Source: Erythrobacter sanguineus
Lineage (GTDB): Bacteria; Pseudomonadota; Alphaproteobacteria; Sphingomonadales; Sphingomonadaceae
DNA length: 64,000 bases
Assembly (NCBI GenBank): GCA_945878845.1
Contig: CAMCUB010000004.1
Span: forward strand, 62,001 to 126,000
Direction: 5' to 3'
Shown here one piece after another: positions 44,155 through 53,722 of the stretch; position 1 is the first letter of the stretch; every line of letters starts with the position of its first letter. The translations under genes and the position numbers were made by a program. Below the pieces are notes generated by a model. That model was not told the DNA's origin. It was given only the letters and a program-made list of their open reading frames with translations, and did not search any database.

Positions 44155-44748
44155 ATGTTCGACACCCTTGATGCCTGCCTCACCGATTGCCGCGACCGGC
44201 TGATTCGCGCGCCCCGTGACCGCAAGTCGCCGCTCCACACGCCGGTGATTGTCACCGCCGATGTCGACGCGCGGGTGATGGTGCTGCGCGCCTTCGATGC
44301 CTCCGGTTGGGCCCTGCGGCTCCACACCGATGCCCGCGCGCCCAAGGCCGCGGCAGTGGAGGCCGATCCGCGCATTGCGGTGCTGTTCTACGACAAGGGC
44401 GCCAAGATCCAGATCCGGGCGCGCGGGGTCGGCGAGATCCTGCGCTCCGGCGCGCAGGTCGATGCGGCCTGGAACGCCAGCACCAATTTCGCGCGGCGCT
44501 GCTATCTGGGTAAGGGGCCGGGGGCGGGCTCGGACACGCCGACCTCGGGCCTGCCGCCCGAGTTTGAAGGCGTGGAGCCTGACGACGCGCAGCTTGTCCC
44601 CGCGCGGGAGAATTTCGCGCTGCTCAGGATCACGCTGACCGGGCTCGACTGGCTCTACCTCGCCCACACCGGGCACGTGCGCGCGCAGTTCACGCGCGTG
44701 CCGGGTGACGGAGCAGCGGCTTGGGAAGGGCGCTGGGTCTCGCCCTGA
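44155..44748 (+). CDS. Pyridoxamine 5'-phosphate oxidase-like flavoprotein
   Basis: A 197-residue FMN-binding split-barrel protein related to PdxH. Matching elements are LHTPVIVTADVDARVMVLRAF, RLHTDARAPKAAAVEADPRI with the FMN-phosphate Arg/Lys region, VLFYDKGAKIQIRARGV, and a C-terminal WEGRWVSP. In true PdxH the C-terminus ends in an RLxP motif; here it ends WVSP, so the enzyme may be a PdxH-like protein of different specificity. The start lies 9 bases downstream of AAAGGCGCAGCGCC. It is convergent with the GGDEF-like gene. Confidence 0.8.
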   Translation: MFDTLDACLTDCRDRLIRAPRDRKSPLHTPVIVTADVDARVMVLRAFDASGWALRLHTDARAPKAAAVEADPRIAVLFYDKGAKIQIRARGVGEILRSGAQVDAAWNASTNFARRCYLGKGPGAGSDTPTSGLPPEFEGVEPDDAQLVPARENFALLRITLTGLDWLYLAHTGHVRAQFTRVPGDGAAAWEGRWVSP

Positions 44749-44757
44749 GCTCGGCGC

Positions 44758-45450
44758 TCAGGCGGCCGAGGCGGAAGGGCCTGCGCCGGGCATGACCGAG
44801 GGCGAGGGCGCCGGGGCCGGTAGGAGCATGATTTCCTCGATCTCGCTCGCCGGCACGACATGGTCGGCGCCCTTGGCAAGCGCTGCCTCGAGCGCGCGGG
44901 CGGCGCGTCCCTCTATGCTGTCATTGCCATCGCCGAAGCCTTCGGCGGCGACCCCGAAGCTCGCGGTCAGCCGCGCCTCGCTGCCGAGCTGCGGCAGGCG
45001 CAGCTGACCAAGCCGGCGGCGCAGGCGGTCGGCGATGCGCACCGCGGCGCGCTCGTCTGCGCCCGAAAGGGTGATGGTGAAGGCGTTGCCCTCGACATGC
45101 GCCATGCGGTCGCCGCGGCGCAGGCTGGCGCGCATGACCGCGGCGACGTGCTCGCGGACTTCGGCATGGGTGTCGCTGCTCCAGACCGGGCCGAGCGCGT
45201 GAAGCTGGTCGATCTGGCCGTGCAGCACCGCCTCCGAGGCGGCGCGCATGGCGTTGCGGCGCGCGGCAAGATCGATCGCCTTGGAGAAGACCTCGGGCTT
45301 GTGGAGCGAGCCGAGCGGGCTGCCGGCAGCGCTGCGGCGCGGATCGAGCCGGCGGTTGGCGCGCATGCTTGCGACCCATGCCCCGGCGGCGGCGCAGCCT
45401 GCGCACAGCAATGCGGCCACCTCGAGTGGCACTTCGATTCCCGTCATCAC
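44758..45450 (-). CDS. GGDEF-like membrane protein without the catalytic signature
   Basis: A 230-residue protein with one N-terminal transmembrane helix (about residues 8-28) and a domain that follows the diguanylate cyclase fold: FSKAIDLAARRNAMRA, LRRGDRMAHVEGNAFTITLS and LTASFGVAAEG. The GGDEF signature reads E120-G-N-A-F124, so the metal and substrate residues are gone and cyclase activity is not expected. It may be a GTP- or c-di-GMP-insensitive scaffold or a degenerating enzyme. The C-terminal tail is Pro/Ala-rich. It is divergent from the small protein gene at 45668. Confidence 0.75.
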   Translation of the reverse strand: MMTGIEVPLEVAALLCAGCAAAGAWVASMRANRRLDPRRSAAGSPLGSLHKPEVFSKAIDLAARRNAMRAASEAVLHGQIDQLHALGPVWSSDTHAEVREHVAAVMRASLRRGDRMAHVEGNAFTITLSGADERAAVRIADRLRRRLGQLRLPQLGSEARLTASFGVAAEGFGDGNDSIEGRAARALEAALAKGADHVVPASEIEEIMLLPAPAPSPSVMPGAGPSASAA

Positions 45451-45667
45451 GCCCCGCTGCCCTTTTTGCGACCTGTTCTGTCCCTAGGCAGAGTGACGTA
45501 TGCCTGATTAAGAACGGGTAAAGCACGAGCGCTGCGGCCCGTTCGATTATCGCAAGATCCCTGAAGTTGCGGCCAGCACTGCCATCAACTGTGCGGCGGC
45601 ATTTACCGCTTCTCCATTGCTTGCGCCTAACAATGGCGGCGAGGACAATCTTGAGCGGAAGGTATCG

Positions 45668-46183
45668 ATGTTCGGTCGCAAAAAAGTTCAGCCCGCCCCG
45701 CAGAGCTTTGCTCCGCAGCCCCGTCCATCGCAATCAGGCGCGAATGACGGCGCGGATGCTGCCATTGCCATGCTTTCGCAGGCGCTCGGGCTCGATCTCG
45801 ATTTCGAAAGCGGGTTCATCTTCGCGCCCAGTCTGTGGAACGATCCCGCGATCGGGCCGATGCTCGAGATGGTCGGGCTCAAGCCCAATATGGTCGGCAA
45901 CCGCATCGCGCTGCTCAAGAGCCCGGTGACGGTCGCCAAGCTTGCCGCGATGGCGCCCGATGATCCGCTGCGCGGTGTGCTCGAGAAGGCGCGCTTCGGG
46001 ATGGTGCTCTACAACCCCGACGCCGAGAATGGCTATGCCGACGGCCTTGTGGCGATGCAGCGCAAGCAGTTGCGCGAATTGGCCACGCGCCCCGACCTGA
46101 CCGACAGGGCGCGGCATTACGCCACGTTGGACCTGATGCGGTTCAGCGAGGAAATCATGCTGGGCAAGGTCAAGCCCGGCTGA
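45668..46183 (+). CDS. Conserved-looking protein of unknown function
   Basis: A 171-residue soluble protein beginning MFGRKKVQPAPQSFAPQPRP, with a Pro/Gln-rich N-terminal 40 residues followed by a compact region (FIFAPSLWNDPAIGPMLEMV to RFSEEIMLGKVKPG). No motif known to me is present, and no signal or membrane helix is seen. GGAAGG, 6 bases before the ATG at 45668, decides the start over an in-frame codon at 45617. The 217-base gap upstream, shared with the divergent GGDEF-like gene, should hold its promoter, although none was recognised. Confidence 0.7.
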   Translation: MFGRKKVQPAPQSFAPQPRPSQSGANDGADAAIAMLSQALGLDLDFESGFIFAPSLWNDPAIGPMLEMVGLKPNMVGNRIALLKSPVTVAKLAAMAPDDPLRGVLEKARFGMVLYNPDAENGYADGLVAMQRKQLRELATRPDLTDRARHYATLDLMRFSEEIMLGKVKPG

Positions 46184-46243
46184 GCCTGAGGCGCGCGCGG
46201 CCACCCCGGCACCAGGCCGGGATGGCACACGCCGCTTATCCGG

Positions 46244-47917
46244 TCAGCGCGTCAGCTTCTTGTAGGCGACCCGCGTCGGGCGGTCGGCCGCATCGCCAAG
46301 ACGGCGGCGCTTGTCTTCCTCGTAGGCTTCGAAGTTGCCCTCGAACCATTCGACATGGCTGTTGCCTTCGAAGGCGAGGATGTGGGTGGCGAGGCGGTCG
46401 AGGAAGAAGCGGTCGTGGCTGATGACCACGGCGCAGCCAGCAAAGTTCTCGATCGCGTCTTCCAAGGCGGCCAGCGTCTCGACGTCGAGATCGTTGGTCG
46501 GCTCGTCGAGCAGCAGCACGTTGCCGCCAGCCTTGAGCATCTTGGCCATGTGCACGCGGTTGCGCTCACCGCCCGAAAGCTTGCCGACGTTCTTCTGCTG
46601 GTCGGCGCCCTTGAAGTTGAACGCGCCCACGTAAGCGCGGGTCGACATGTCCTGCCCGTTGACCTTCATGTAATCGAGCCCGTCGGAAATTTCCTCCCAG
46701 ACGTTCTTCTTGGGGTCGAGGTGGTCGCGGCTCTGATCGACGAAGCCGAGCCGCACCGTCGAGCCGATTTCGACCGTGCCGCTGTCGGGGGTTTCCTTGC
46801 CGGTGAGGATCTTGAACAGCGTGGACTTGCCCGCGCCGTTCGGCCCGATCACGCCAACGATCCCGCCCGGGGGCAGGATGAAGCTGAGGTTTTCGAACAG
46901 GAGCTTGTCGCCGTAAGCCTTGGAGATGCCCTTGGCTTCGATCACCTTGCCACCGAGGCGCTCCGGCACCTGGATGACGATCTGCGCCTTGCCGACCATG
47001 CGGCTGTCCTGGCTGTTCTGGAGTTCCTCGAACTTGCGGACACGCGCCTTGGACTTGGTCTGGCGCGCGGCCGGGGTCTGGCGGATCCATTCGAGTTCGC
47101 GCTGCAGCGCCTTCTGCTTGCCGGATTCCTCGCGGCTTTCCTGCTCGAGCCGCTTGGCCTTCTTTTCGAGGTAGGTCGAATAGTTGCCCTCATAGGGGTA
47201 GTAGGAGCCGCGATCGAGTTCGAGGATCCATTCGACGACATTGTCGAGGAAGTAGCGGTCGTGGGTGATCATCAGCACCGCGCCGGCATATTCCTTGAGG
47301 TGGTTTTCGAGCCACTTGACGCTTTCGGCATCCAGGTGGTTGGTCGGCTCGTCGAGCAGCAGGATCGAGGGCTTCTGGATCAGCAGGCGGGTGAGCGCGA
47401 CGCGGCGCTTCTCGCCGCCCGACAGGTCCTTGACCGGCCAGTCGCTGGGCGGGCAGCGCAGGGCCTCCATCGCCACTTCGAGCTGGTTGTCGAGCGTCCA
47501 GCCATCGACCGCGTCGATCTTGTCCTGCAGCTCGCCCATCTCCGCGCCCAATGCGTCGAAATCGGCATCGGGCTCACACATCAGCGCGCTGACCTCGTTG
47601 AAGCGCGCGACCAGATCGGCGGTTTCCTTGGCGCCCTCACGCACGTTTTCGAGCACGGTCTTGGTCGGATCGAGTTCCGGCTCCTGCTCAAGGTAGCCGA
47701 CGGTGATGTTCTCGCCCGGCCAGGCCTCGCCGGTGTAATCCTTGTCGATCCCGGCCATGATCTTGATGAGGGTCGACTTGCCCGCGCCGTTGGGGCCGAC
47801 GATGCCGATCTTCGCGCCCTGATAGAACTGGAGCGAGATGTTGTTCAGCACCGGCTTCTGCGCGCCGGGGAAGGTCTTGGTCATGCCCTTCATGACATAG
47901 GCGTATTGGGCGGCCAT
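46244..47917 (-). CDS. ettA: Energy-dependent translational throttle protein EttA
   Basis: A 557-residue ABC-F ATPase with two nucleotide-binding domains and no membrane part. Both halves show GPNGAGKST, LSGGE(K/R)xRV signatures and LLLDEPTN-x-LD Walker B motifs. The linker between them is charged and helical (AKRLEQESREESGKQKALQR), and the arm and P-site tRNA-interacting region typical of EttA are present. EttA (555 residues in E. coli) binds the ribosomal E site and gates the first elongation steps according to ATP/ADP. The ATG lies 8 bases after AAGGAC. It is divergent from the M28 peptidase gene with 119 bases between starts. Confidence 0.96.
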   Translation of the reverse strand: MAAQYAYVMKGMTKTFPGAQKPVLNNISLQFYQGAKIGIVGPNGAGKSTLIKIMAGIDKDYTGEAWPGENITVGYLEQEPELDPTKTVLENVREGAKETADLVARFNEVSALMCEPDADFDALGAEMGELQDKIDAVDGWTLDNQLEVAMEALRCPPSDWPVKDLSGGEKRRVALTRLLIQKPSILLLDEPTNHLDAESVKWLENHLKEYAGAVLMITHDRYFLDNVVEWILELDRGSYYPYEGNYSTYLEKKAKRLEQESREESGKQKALQRELEWIRQTPAARQTKSKARVRKFEELQNSQDSRMVGKAQIVIQVPERLGGKVIEAKGISKAYGDKLLFENLSFILPPGGIVGVIGPNGAGKSTLFKILTGKETPDSGTVEIGSTVRLGFVDQSRDHLDPKKNVWEEISDGLDYMKVNGQDMSTRAYVGAFNFKGADQQKNVGKLSGGERNRVHMAKMLKAGGNVLLLDEPTNDLDVETLAALEDAIENFAGCAVVISHDRFFLDRLATHILAFEGNSHVEWFEGNFEAYEEDKRRRLGDAADRPTRVAYKKLTR

Positions 47918-48036
47918 CGGATGGGTCCTTCGGGATCGTAGAATTGGGGTCTTGGTTTGGGTGCGCAGATAGGGAAGGGGAGGGGCAAGGGCAAGCGGCT
48001 AGACAGGCGGGCAGGGCGGGGATAGCACCTCCCGCC

Positions 48037-49455
48037 ATGACCAAGCCCCTCATCGCGCTCGCCGCGCTTTCGCTCGCCGTTCCCGCTCTCGCTGAAACTG
48101 TTGCGCCGCTGCCGCCGCTGGAGCGTGTGGCTGACGATGCGCTGAAGGCCGACGCGGCTGCGTGGGACTTCGTCGAAGGTATCACCACCGAGGTTGGCCA
48201 GCGTCAGGCGGGCACCGAGGCCGAGGCGCGCGGGCGGGCGTGGGCGGCCGCGTGGCTCAAGGCCAACGGCTTCCAGAATGTCGCCGACGAGCCCTTCATG
48301 ATGCCCACCTGGGTGCCGGGCGAGCCGGGGCGGGCCGAGATCGTCAGCCCCTTCCCGCAGAGCTTTGCCATCGCGCCGCTTGGTGACACGGCCTCGACCG
48401 GGCCCGAGGGGATCACCGCCGAAGTGGTGATGTTTAAAAGCGTCGCCGAGTTGCAGGCCGCGCCCGAAGGCAGCCTCAAGGGCAAGATCGCCTTTGTCAG
48501 CAACGCCATGACCCGCACACAGGACGGCAGCCAATATGGCTTTGCCGGCCCCACGCGCTGGGTCGCGGCGGGGATTGCGGCGAAGAAGGGCGCGCTCGCC
48601 ACCGTCATCAAGTCGGTCGGCACCGACGATCACCGCAACCCGCACACCGGTGGCACCGATTTCCCCGAGGGCGTTGCGCCCACTCCGGCAGGTGCGCTCA
48701 GCAATCCCGACGCCGCCAATCTCGAGCGGATGTTCGCCCGCGCCAAGGGCAAGCCGATCACCATGAAACTGGTGCTGACCCCGCGCTTCCTTGGGCAGAC
48801 CCAGAGCGGCAACGTGGTGGGCGAGATCGTGGGGCGCAATCCCTCGCTCCCGCCGGTGCTGCTCGCCTGCCACCTCGACAGCTGGTGGCTGGGGACCGGC
48901 GCGATCGATGACGGCGCGGGCTGCGCGATCATTGCTGCGGCTGCGCTGAATGCGTCAAAGGCCGGCCAACCTCTGCGCACCATCCGCGTGCTGTTCGCGG
49001 GCGCTGAGGAGACCGGTCTGTTCGGCAGCGCGGCCTACAGCAAGGCGCATATCAACGAGCCCATCGCGGTGGGCCTCGAAAGCGATTTCGGCGCGGACCG
49101 CATCTGGCGCTTCGATTCGAATTTCCGCGAGACCAATCCGGCGCTGCACAAGAAGATCGCCCTCGCCGTCGCGCGCTTCGGCGTCTCCAGCGGCACCGAT
49201 GTCGCGGGCGGCGGGGCAGACCTCAATATCGTGCGCGACCAGAAGGGCGCGCTGGTCGACCTGCAGCAGGACGGCACCCGCTATTTCGACCTGCACCACA
49301 CCCCCGACGACACGCTCGACAAGATCGATCCGGTGCAGCTGCGGCAGAACGTCGCGGTCTGGACACAGGTCGTCGGGATCCTCGCGAACGAGGGCACCGC
49401 GATCCTCACCGGCACGCCGGTTCCCGCGGCTCCGGCGATCATGAAAACGCAGTAA
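48037..49455 (+). CDS. Secreted M28-family zinc metallopeptidase
   Basis: A 472-residue secreted peptidase. The signal peptide is MTKPLIALAALSLAVPALA with cleavage before ETV. The peptidase domain has the di-zinc ligands His in ACHLDSWW, Asp in AIDDGAGCAI, the catalytic Glu pair in AGAEETGLFGS, Asp in GLESDFGAD and a final His in DLHHTPDDT. A PA-like insertion domain (GKIAFVSNAMTRT, GVAPTPAGALSN) sits between the N-terminus and the catalytic core. Members cleave N-terminal residues or dipeptides in the periplasm or outside the cell. ATG at 48037 gives the signal peptide directly. Confidence 0.9.
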   Translation: MTKPLIALAALSLAVPALAETVAPLPPLERVADDALKADAAAWDFVEGITTEVGQRQAGTEAEARGRAWAAAWLKANGFQNVADEPFMMPTWVPGEPGRAEIVSPFPQSFAIAPLGDTASTGPEGITAEVVMFKSVAELQAAPEGSLKGKIAFVSNAMTRTQDGSQYGFAGPTRWVAAGIAAKKGALATVIKSVGTDDHRNPHTGGTDFPEGVAPTPAGALSNPDAANLERMFARAKGKPITMKLVLTPRFLGQTQSGNVVGEIVGRNPSLPPVLLACHLDSWWLGTGAIDDGAGCAIIAAAALNASKAGQPLRTIRVLFAGAEETGLFGSAAYSKAHINEPIAVGLESDFGADRIWRFDSNFRETNPALHKKIALAVARFGVSSGTDVAGGGADLNIVRDQKGALVDLQQDGTRYFDLHHTPDDTLDKIDPVQLRQNVAVWTQVVGILANEGTAILTGTPVPAAPAIMKTQ

Positions 49456-49649
49456 TCTGACGCGCCTGACGTAAATCGGTCACCTGACGGTTGGCGATCC
49501 GCCACCGAACTGACCGCAAACCGTCGCGCTAAAGACACGCAGGGCGGGCAAAGGTGCGCAACCCCGTCGCGCGCTACGAGCCTGCTTTGCGCCCCCCACG
49601 CTCATGGCTCCTCTCCGGCATCCGCGGCAGAGCGCAAGAAGGCGTGTGC

Positions 49650-50885
49650 ATGGCGAAAGATCTGCTGATTTGCGACCTGACTCAGAGCTGGTCGCCCACC
49701 GGAGGAGGTGGCATCTCCACCTACCTCAAGGAAAAGAAAAAATACTTCCAGGACAATACCGAGCACCGGCTGCTCCAGATCGTGCCTGGGCCGGAGGACC
49801 GCATCACGGTTGAAGGCCGCACGATCTTTGCGGAAGTGGGCGCGCCGCTGGTGTGGGGCAGCCCCAATTACCGCTGGATCAACCGCAATGACGCGGTCTT
49901 CGCGCTGCTCAAGGAATACCAGCCTGATATCATCGAGAGCCTGTGCCCCTGGGTGCTGCCGTGGATCGCGATCCGCCACCGCCGGCGCTATCCCAACACC
50001 GCGCTGGTCGCAGGCTACCGCACCGATTTTCCGACCGCGCAGGTCTACCGCGTCGGGCGGCAGTGGTTTGGCGACACGCTGGGGGCGGGTTTCCGCCAAT
50101 TGGCCTTTGCCTACGCGTGGATGACCTACCACCGCTTCGACCGGGTCTATACGCTCAACCACGAGGCCCGCGCGATGCTGGGCGGGCTTGGCTATCACAA
50201 CACCGGGGTGCTGGGGCTTGGCGTCGATATCGACATCTTCTCGCCCGGGCACCGCGACCCGGGCTTCCGCGCCGAAATGGGCCTGCCCGAGACCGATGGC
50301 CCGCTGCTGATCTATGCCGGGCGCCTCGATAACGAGAAGCGCGCCTATGTGCTGGTCGAGATGTTCAAGCAGCTCCCCCGCTCGCTTGGCGCATCGATGG
50401 TGTTGATGGGCGATGGCAAGCTGCGCGAAGTGCTGATGGAGGAGGCCAAGGGCCTGCCGATCGCCTTCCCCGGTTACGAGACCGACCGCGGCTCGCTCGC
50501 CCGGGCGCTGGCGTCGTCGGACATCTATGTCAGCGGGATGGCCGACGAGACCTTCGGCATCTCGGTGCTCGAGGCGCAGGCCTCGGGGCTACCGGTGGTG
50601 GGTGTCGCGAGCGGCGCCATGCCCGAGCGCGTGCCCGAGGGTACCGGCTACCTCGGCCCGGTCGATGATCCGGTGGCGATGGCGCGCGGCGTGGTGGAGG
50701 TGTGGCAGAACGACTATGCCGGACGCCGCCAGCGCAGCCTTGCGTTGGCCTCCGCGCACAACCGCTGGCCGCAGACCTTCGAGCAGCTCATCAATGTCGA
50801 ATATGCCGCCGCCCTGGCCGCGCGCGATGCCCGGATGCAGGGCACGTGGCTGGGCCCCGTCAAGCGGGCCTTGAACGTCTCTTGA
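49650..50885 (+). CDS. Glycosyltransferase family 4-like protein
   Basis: A 411-residue GT-B glycosyltransferase. Residues 1-180 hold the acceptor-binding half with the Gly-rich loop SWSPTGGGGISTYL near the N-terminus. The C-terminal half contains LLIYAGRLDNEKRAYVLVEM and the donor-site motif ADETFGISVLEAQASGLPVV with the E-x7-E glutamates. ATG at 49650 follows AGAAGG; an in-frame GTG 6 bases upstream is possible. The stop overlaps the next gene's TTG start by 4 bases, so this enzyme and the flippase-like protein are coupled and likely act on the same glycolipid. Confidence 0.88.
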   Translation: MAKDLLICDLTQSWSPTGGGGISTYLKEKKKYFQDNTEHRLLQIVPGPEDRITVEGRTIFAEVGAPLVWGSPNYRWINRNDAVFALLKEYQPDIIESLCPWVLPWIAIRHRRRYPNTALVAGYRTDFPTAQVYRVGRQWFGDTLGAGFRQLAFAYAWMTYHRFDRVYTLNHEARAMLGGLGYHNTGVLGLGVDIDIFSPGHRDPGFRAEMGLPETDGPLLIYAGRLDNEKRAYVLVEMFKQLPRSLGASMVLMGDGKLREVLMEEAKGLPIAFPGYETDRGSLARALASSDIYVSGMADETFGISVLEAQASGLPVVGVASGAMPERVPEGTGYLGPVDDPVAMARGVVEVWQNDYAGRRQRSLALASAHNRWPQTFEQLINVEYAAALAARDARMQGTWLGPVKRALNVS

Positions 50886-51982
50886 GCGATCCCGAAACCT
50901 CAAGTGCAGCGCTCGCCCCGTGGCAGCGCCTGCCGCGGCGCACGCTGACGATCGCGCTTTCTGTGCTACCGCTGGTGGCGCTCGCCAATGTCGCGGTGCT
51001 GGTGTGGTCGCTGGGCGGGATCGACCTCGCCGGACGGCTGGTCGCGCCCGGGCTGCTGCTGGTGGCGGCGGCTATCGCCTTTGTGCCGATGCTCGCCAAT
51101 TCGCTGCGCTTCGCGCTGTGGGGCCGGTTCCTCGGGCTTGGCCTCGGGTTTCGCGGGGGGCTCAAGGTCGTGACCGGGACGATGGTCACCAATTCGATCA
51201 CGCCGTCGGCTGCGGGGGGCATGCCGATTAAAATGCTGTTCCTCCTGGGCGAGGGCGTTCCGGCGCGCCGTGCGGCGACGCTGATCTCGCTCCAGACCGT
51301 CGAGGACACGCTGGTGATGACCTCGCTGGCTGCGCTGTGCCTCACCTTGAGCGGGTTTCAGCTGGTCGATTTTGTCGCCCGCCAGCCCGGACTGGTGAAC
51401 GAGATTGGGACCGATCTGGCGATCCTCGCTGCGGTTGCCGGAGGCGTGCTTGTGCTGCTCGCAGGGCTGGCAGCGGCGCTGGCGGCAGGGCTGCTGGGCG
51501 AGCGCCCGCGCGCCCGCGCCGCCGCGCTTGTCGCCCGCGCGCGCGATTTCGGTGGGCATGTGGTGAGCGACTGGCTGGGCGTGCTGCGCCGCGGCAAGGG
51601 CATGGCGCTGGCCAATCTGGTGCTCGCGCTGGCGCAGTGGCTGGCGCGGTTCTCGATGGCGGGGATCGTGCTCGCCGCCTTCGGGCAGGACTGGCATCCG
51701 GCGCTCTACTGGCTGCTGCAATATCTGGTGCAGTCGATCAGCTCGGTGGTGCCGACCCCGGGCGGCGCGGGCGGGGCGGAGGCGGGCTTCCTGCTGCTGT
51801 TTGCGCCCTTCGTGGCCGCTGGCGTGCTGGTCGCGGCGATGAGCACCTGGCGGCTGATCTTCTTCTACCTGCCGCTGGCGGGCGCGGCGCTGGTGTTCTT
51901 CCTGCTCCAGCGCGGCGCGCGCCAGCGAGCCGCCGTGCCCGATCCGCTCGCGGCCACCGCCACTCCGCAGCCGGCCGAATAG
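50882..51982 (+). CDS. Flippase-like (LPG synthase transmembrane domain) membrane protein
   Basis: A 366-residue polytopic protein of the lysylphosphatidylglycerol-synthase transmembrane/UPF0104 family, with about eight helices. Signature segments are LANSLRFALWGRFLGLG, TMVTNSITPSAAGGMPIK and QSISSVVPTPGGAGGAEAGF. It lacks the soluble aminoacyl-transferase half, so it is better seen as a lipid flippase-like unit. A TTG at 50882 overlapping the previous stop (TTGA) is the best start; the open frame further upstream lies inside the glycosyltransferase gene and reads as out-of-frame sequence. Coupling to the glycosyltransferase suggests synthesis and transfer of one glycolipid across the inner membrane. 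Confidence 0.86.
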   Translation: MSDPETSSAALAPWQRLPRRTLTIALSVLPLVALANVAVLVWSLGGIDLAGRLVAPGLLLVAAAIAFVPMLANSLRFALWGRFLGLGLGFRGGLKVVTGTMVTNSITPSAAGGMPIKMLFLLGEGVPARRAATLISLQTVEDTLVMTSLAALCLTLSGFQLVDFVARQPGLVNEIGTDLAILAAVAGGVLVLLAGLAAALAAGLLGERPRARAAALVARARDFGGHVVSDWLGVLRRGKGMALANLVLALAQWLARFSMAGIVLAAFGQDWHPALYWLLQYLVQSISSVVPTPGGAGGAEAGFLLLFAPFVAAGVLVAAMSTWRLIFFYLPLAGAALVFFLLQRGARQRAAVPDPLAATATPQPAE

Positions 51983-51988
51983 CCCCCG

Positions 51989-53518
51989 TCAGGCCGCGCG
52001 GCTGAGCGGCGGGGCGGCGCTGCCGCTCTGCTGCCGGAAGCGCGACACCTGACCGCTCAGGTCCTCGGCGCTGCGCAGCAGCTCGACCGAGGCGGCGCTG
52101 GTCTGCTCAGCCATCGCCGCGTTCTGCTGCATGCCCCGGTCGAGCAGAGTCATGGCGGCATTGATCCGGCGGATCGCCTCGAGCGAGCCTTCCGAGCCTT
52201 GCGCGATGTGATCGACCTGCCCGGCAATGTCCGAGAAGCGCGCGACCAGCGAGGCGAGCAGAGTTACCAGCTGCTGCACCCGCGCGACCCCGATCGCGAC
52301 CTCGTCCTTGGAAGTGGCGACCAGCGCCTTGATTGCGGTCGCCGACTGGGCCGATCGCTGGGCAAGCTCGCGCACTTCGCCTGCGACCACGGCAAAGCCC
52401 TTGCCCGCCTCGCCCGCGCGCGCGGCCTCGACGCCCGCGTTGAGGGCCAAGAGGTTGGTCTGGAAGGCGATGGTGTCGATGAAGCCGATCATCTCGCCGA
52501 TTTCGGCCGAGGAGGCCTCGATCCGGGTGATCGCCTCGGCGGCGGCAGCGATTTCTGCAGCGCCGCGGTCGGCATCGCTCTTGGCGTCCAATGCGGTCGA
52601 GCGGGTCGCGCTCCACAGGCCCGCCTGCGCCTCGATCTCGTGGAGCAGCTCGCCCGCGGTGCGCGCGGCGCTTTCGATTGCGGCGGTCTGCTGTTCGGTC
52701 TTGCCGGCGAGGTCCGAGGAGGCCTCGCGCAGCTCGTGCGCGCCGGTCGCGACCTGATCGGCGGTCTGCGCCACCGCGCCGACCAGCTGGTCAAGCTCTG
52801 CGCAGGACTGGTTGAGCAGGGCGCGGGCGCGGTCATATTCGCCGGGGAAAGGGGTGTCGAGCCGGCTCGCCAGGTCGCCCGCGGCCAGCTTGCGGAGCCG
52901 CTCGGACAGGCCCGAGAGCACCGCCTGCTGCTCGCTGTTGAGCATTTCGCGCTCGGCGCTGCGTTCGGCGGCGAGCGCGGCCTCGGCGCGGCGGACGTCC
53001 ATCAGGTTGCGGACCATCACCTCGAGCTGGCGGCACAGCACGATCAGCACTGCCGCCTCGACCAGCACGATGACCGCGTGGAACACCACCCGCATCAGGT
53101 CCGCCCCGTCGGGGAAGACCAGCGCAGGCGCGATGAAGTTGAGCGCAATGTGGTGCAGCGCGGTCACCACGGTGCCGGCCACGATCACCCGCCAGTCGGC
53201 CAGCGCAGCGAGCACCGCGAGGAAGGCGAAGAACACCATGTGCATGTCGATGATCCAACCCGTGCCGCTCGCCATGGCCAGCAACAGCGCGGCGAGCAGA
53301 GGGTAGGTGACGCCCATGACCAGACGCGCGGCCGGGTCCGAGCGGCGGGTCCGGGCGAACCACAGGGGCCCTGCGACCAGCACCCCAGCGGCCGTCGCCA
53401 CCAGCGGCGCGCCGGCAGCGAGGCCCCAGATCACTAGCAGCGCGCCGATCACCCCGGCGAGCAGGCCGATCACCCGGATTCCGGTTTCGCGCAGCGCGCG
53501 TAATTCGTCGACGAGCAT
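51989..53518 (-). CDS. Methyl-accepting chemotaxis-type sensor protein
   Basis: A 509-residue sensor. The N-terminal 190 residues form about five to six hydrophobic segments with no periplasmic ligand domain. A HAMP-like linker follows ([19 protein letters not shown]), then the cytoplasmic signalling domain with the highly conserved hairpin tip [20 protein letters not shown] and [20 protein letters not shown]. There is no C-terminal NWETF-like pentapeptide for CheB/CheR tethering. ATG at 53518 follows AGGAGCTAGAACC; the much longer open frame upstream is antisense to the CheB-like gene and is not family-like. No cheA, cheW or flagellar gene is in the window. Confidence 0.9.
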   Translation of the reverse strand: MLVDELRALRETGIRVIGLLAGVIGALLVIWGLAAGAPLVATAAGVLVAGPLWFARTRRSDPAARLVMGVTYPLLAALLLAMASGTGWIIDMHMVFFAFLAVLAALADWRVIVAGTVVTALHHIALNFIAPALVFPDGADLMRVVFHAVIVLVEAAVLIVLCRQLEVMVRNLMDVRRAEAALAAERSAEREMLNSEQQAVLSGLSERLRKLAAGDLASRLDTPFPGEYDRARALLNQSCAELDQLVGAVAQTADQVATGAHELREASSDLAGKTEQQTAAIESAARTAGELLHEIEAQAGLWSATRSTALDAKSDADRGAAEIAAAAEAITRIEASSAEIGEMIGFIDTIAFQTNLLALNAGVEAARAGEAGKGFAVVAGEVRELAQRSAQSATAIKALVATSKDEVAIGVARVQQLVTLLASLVARFSDIAGQVDHIAQGSEGSLEAIRRINAAMTLLDRGMQQNAAMAEQTSAASVELLRSAEDLSGQVSRFRQQSGSAAPPLSRAA

Positions 53519-53722
53519 GGTTCTAGCTCCTGGGGCGCGCGCCGCAGCCAGGGGCACGCGCGGCGAGGGGAAGAATGCCATGGCCGAGCGCACGCAGCAG
53601 GCTGGCATTGTCGGTGACGCGGGCGATGACGCGGCCGCGCGAGGTGTCGAGCGCGAGCAGCGGGGCCTCTTCGCGCGCCGCCCAAGCCGCTCCACACCTC
53701 GCGCGAGGAGTTCGATGCGACC

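Noticed and set aside
46355..47941. 528-codon plus-strand open frame opposite ettA
   Set aside because: Antisense to a complete EttA; no domains and biased composition.
49486..49525. GACGGTT/AACCGTC inverted repeat upstream of the glycosyltransferase
   Set aside because: Only 7 bases per arm with a 26-base gap in GC-rich DNA; too likely by chance to call an operator.
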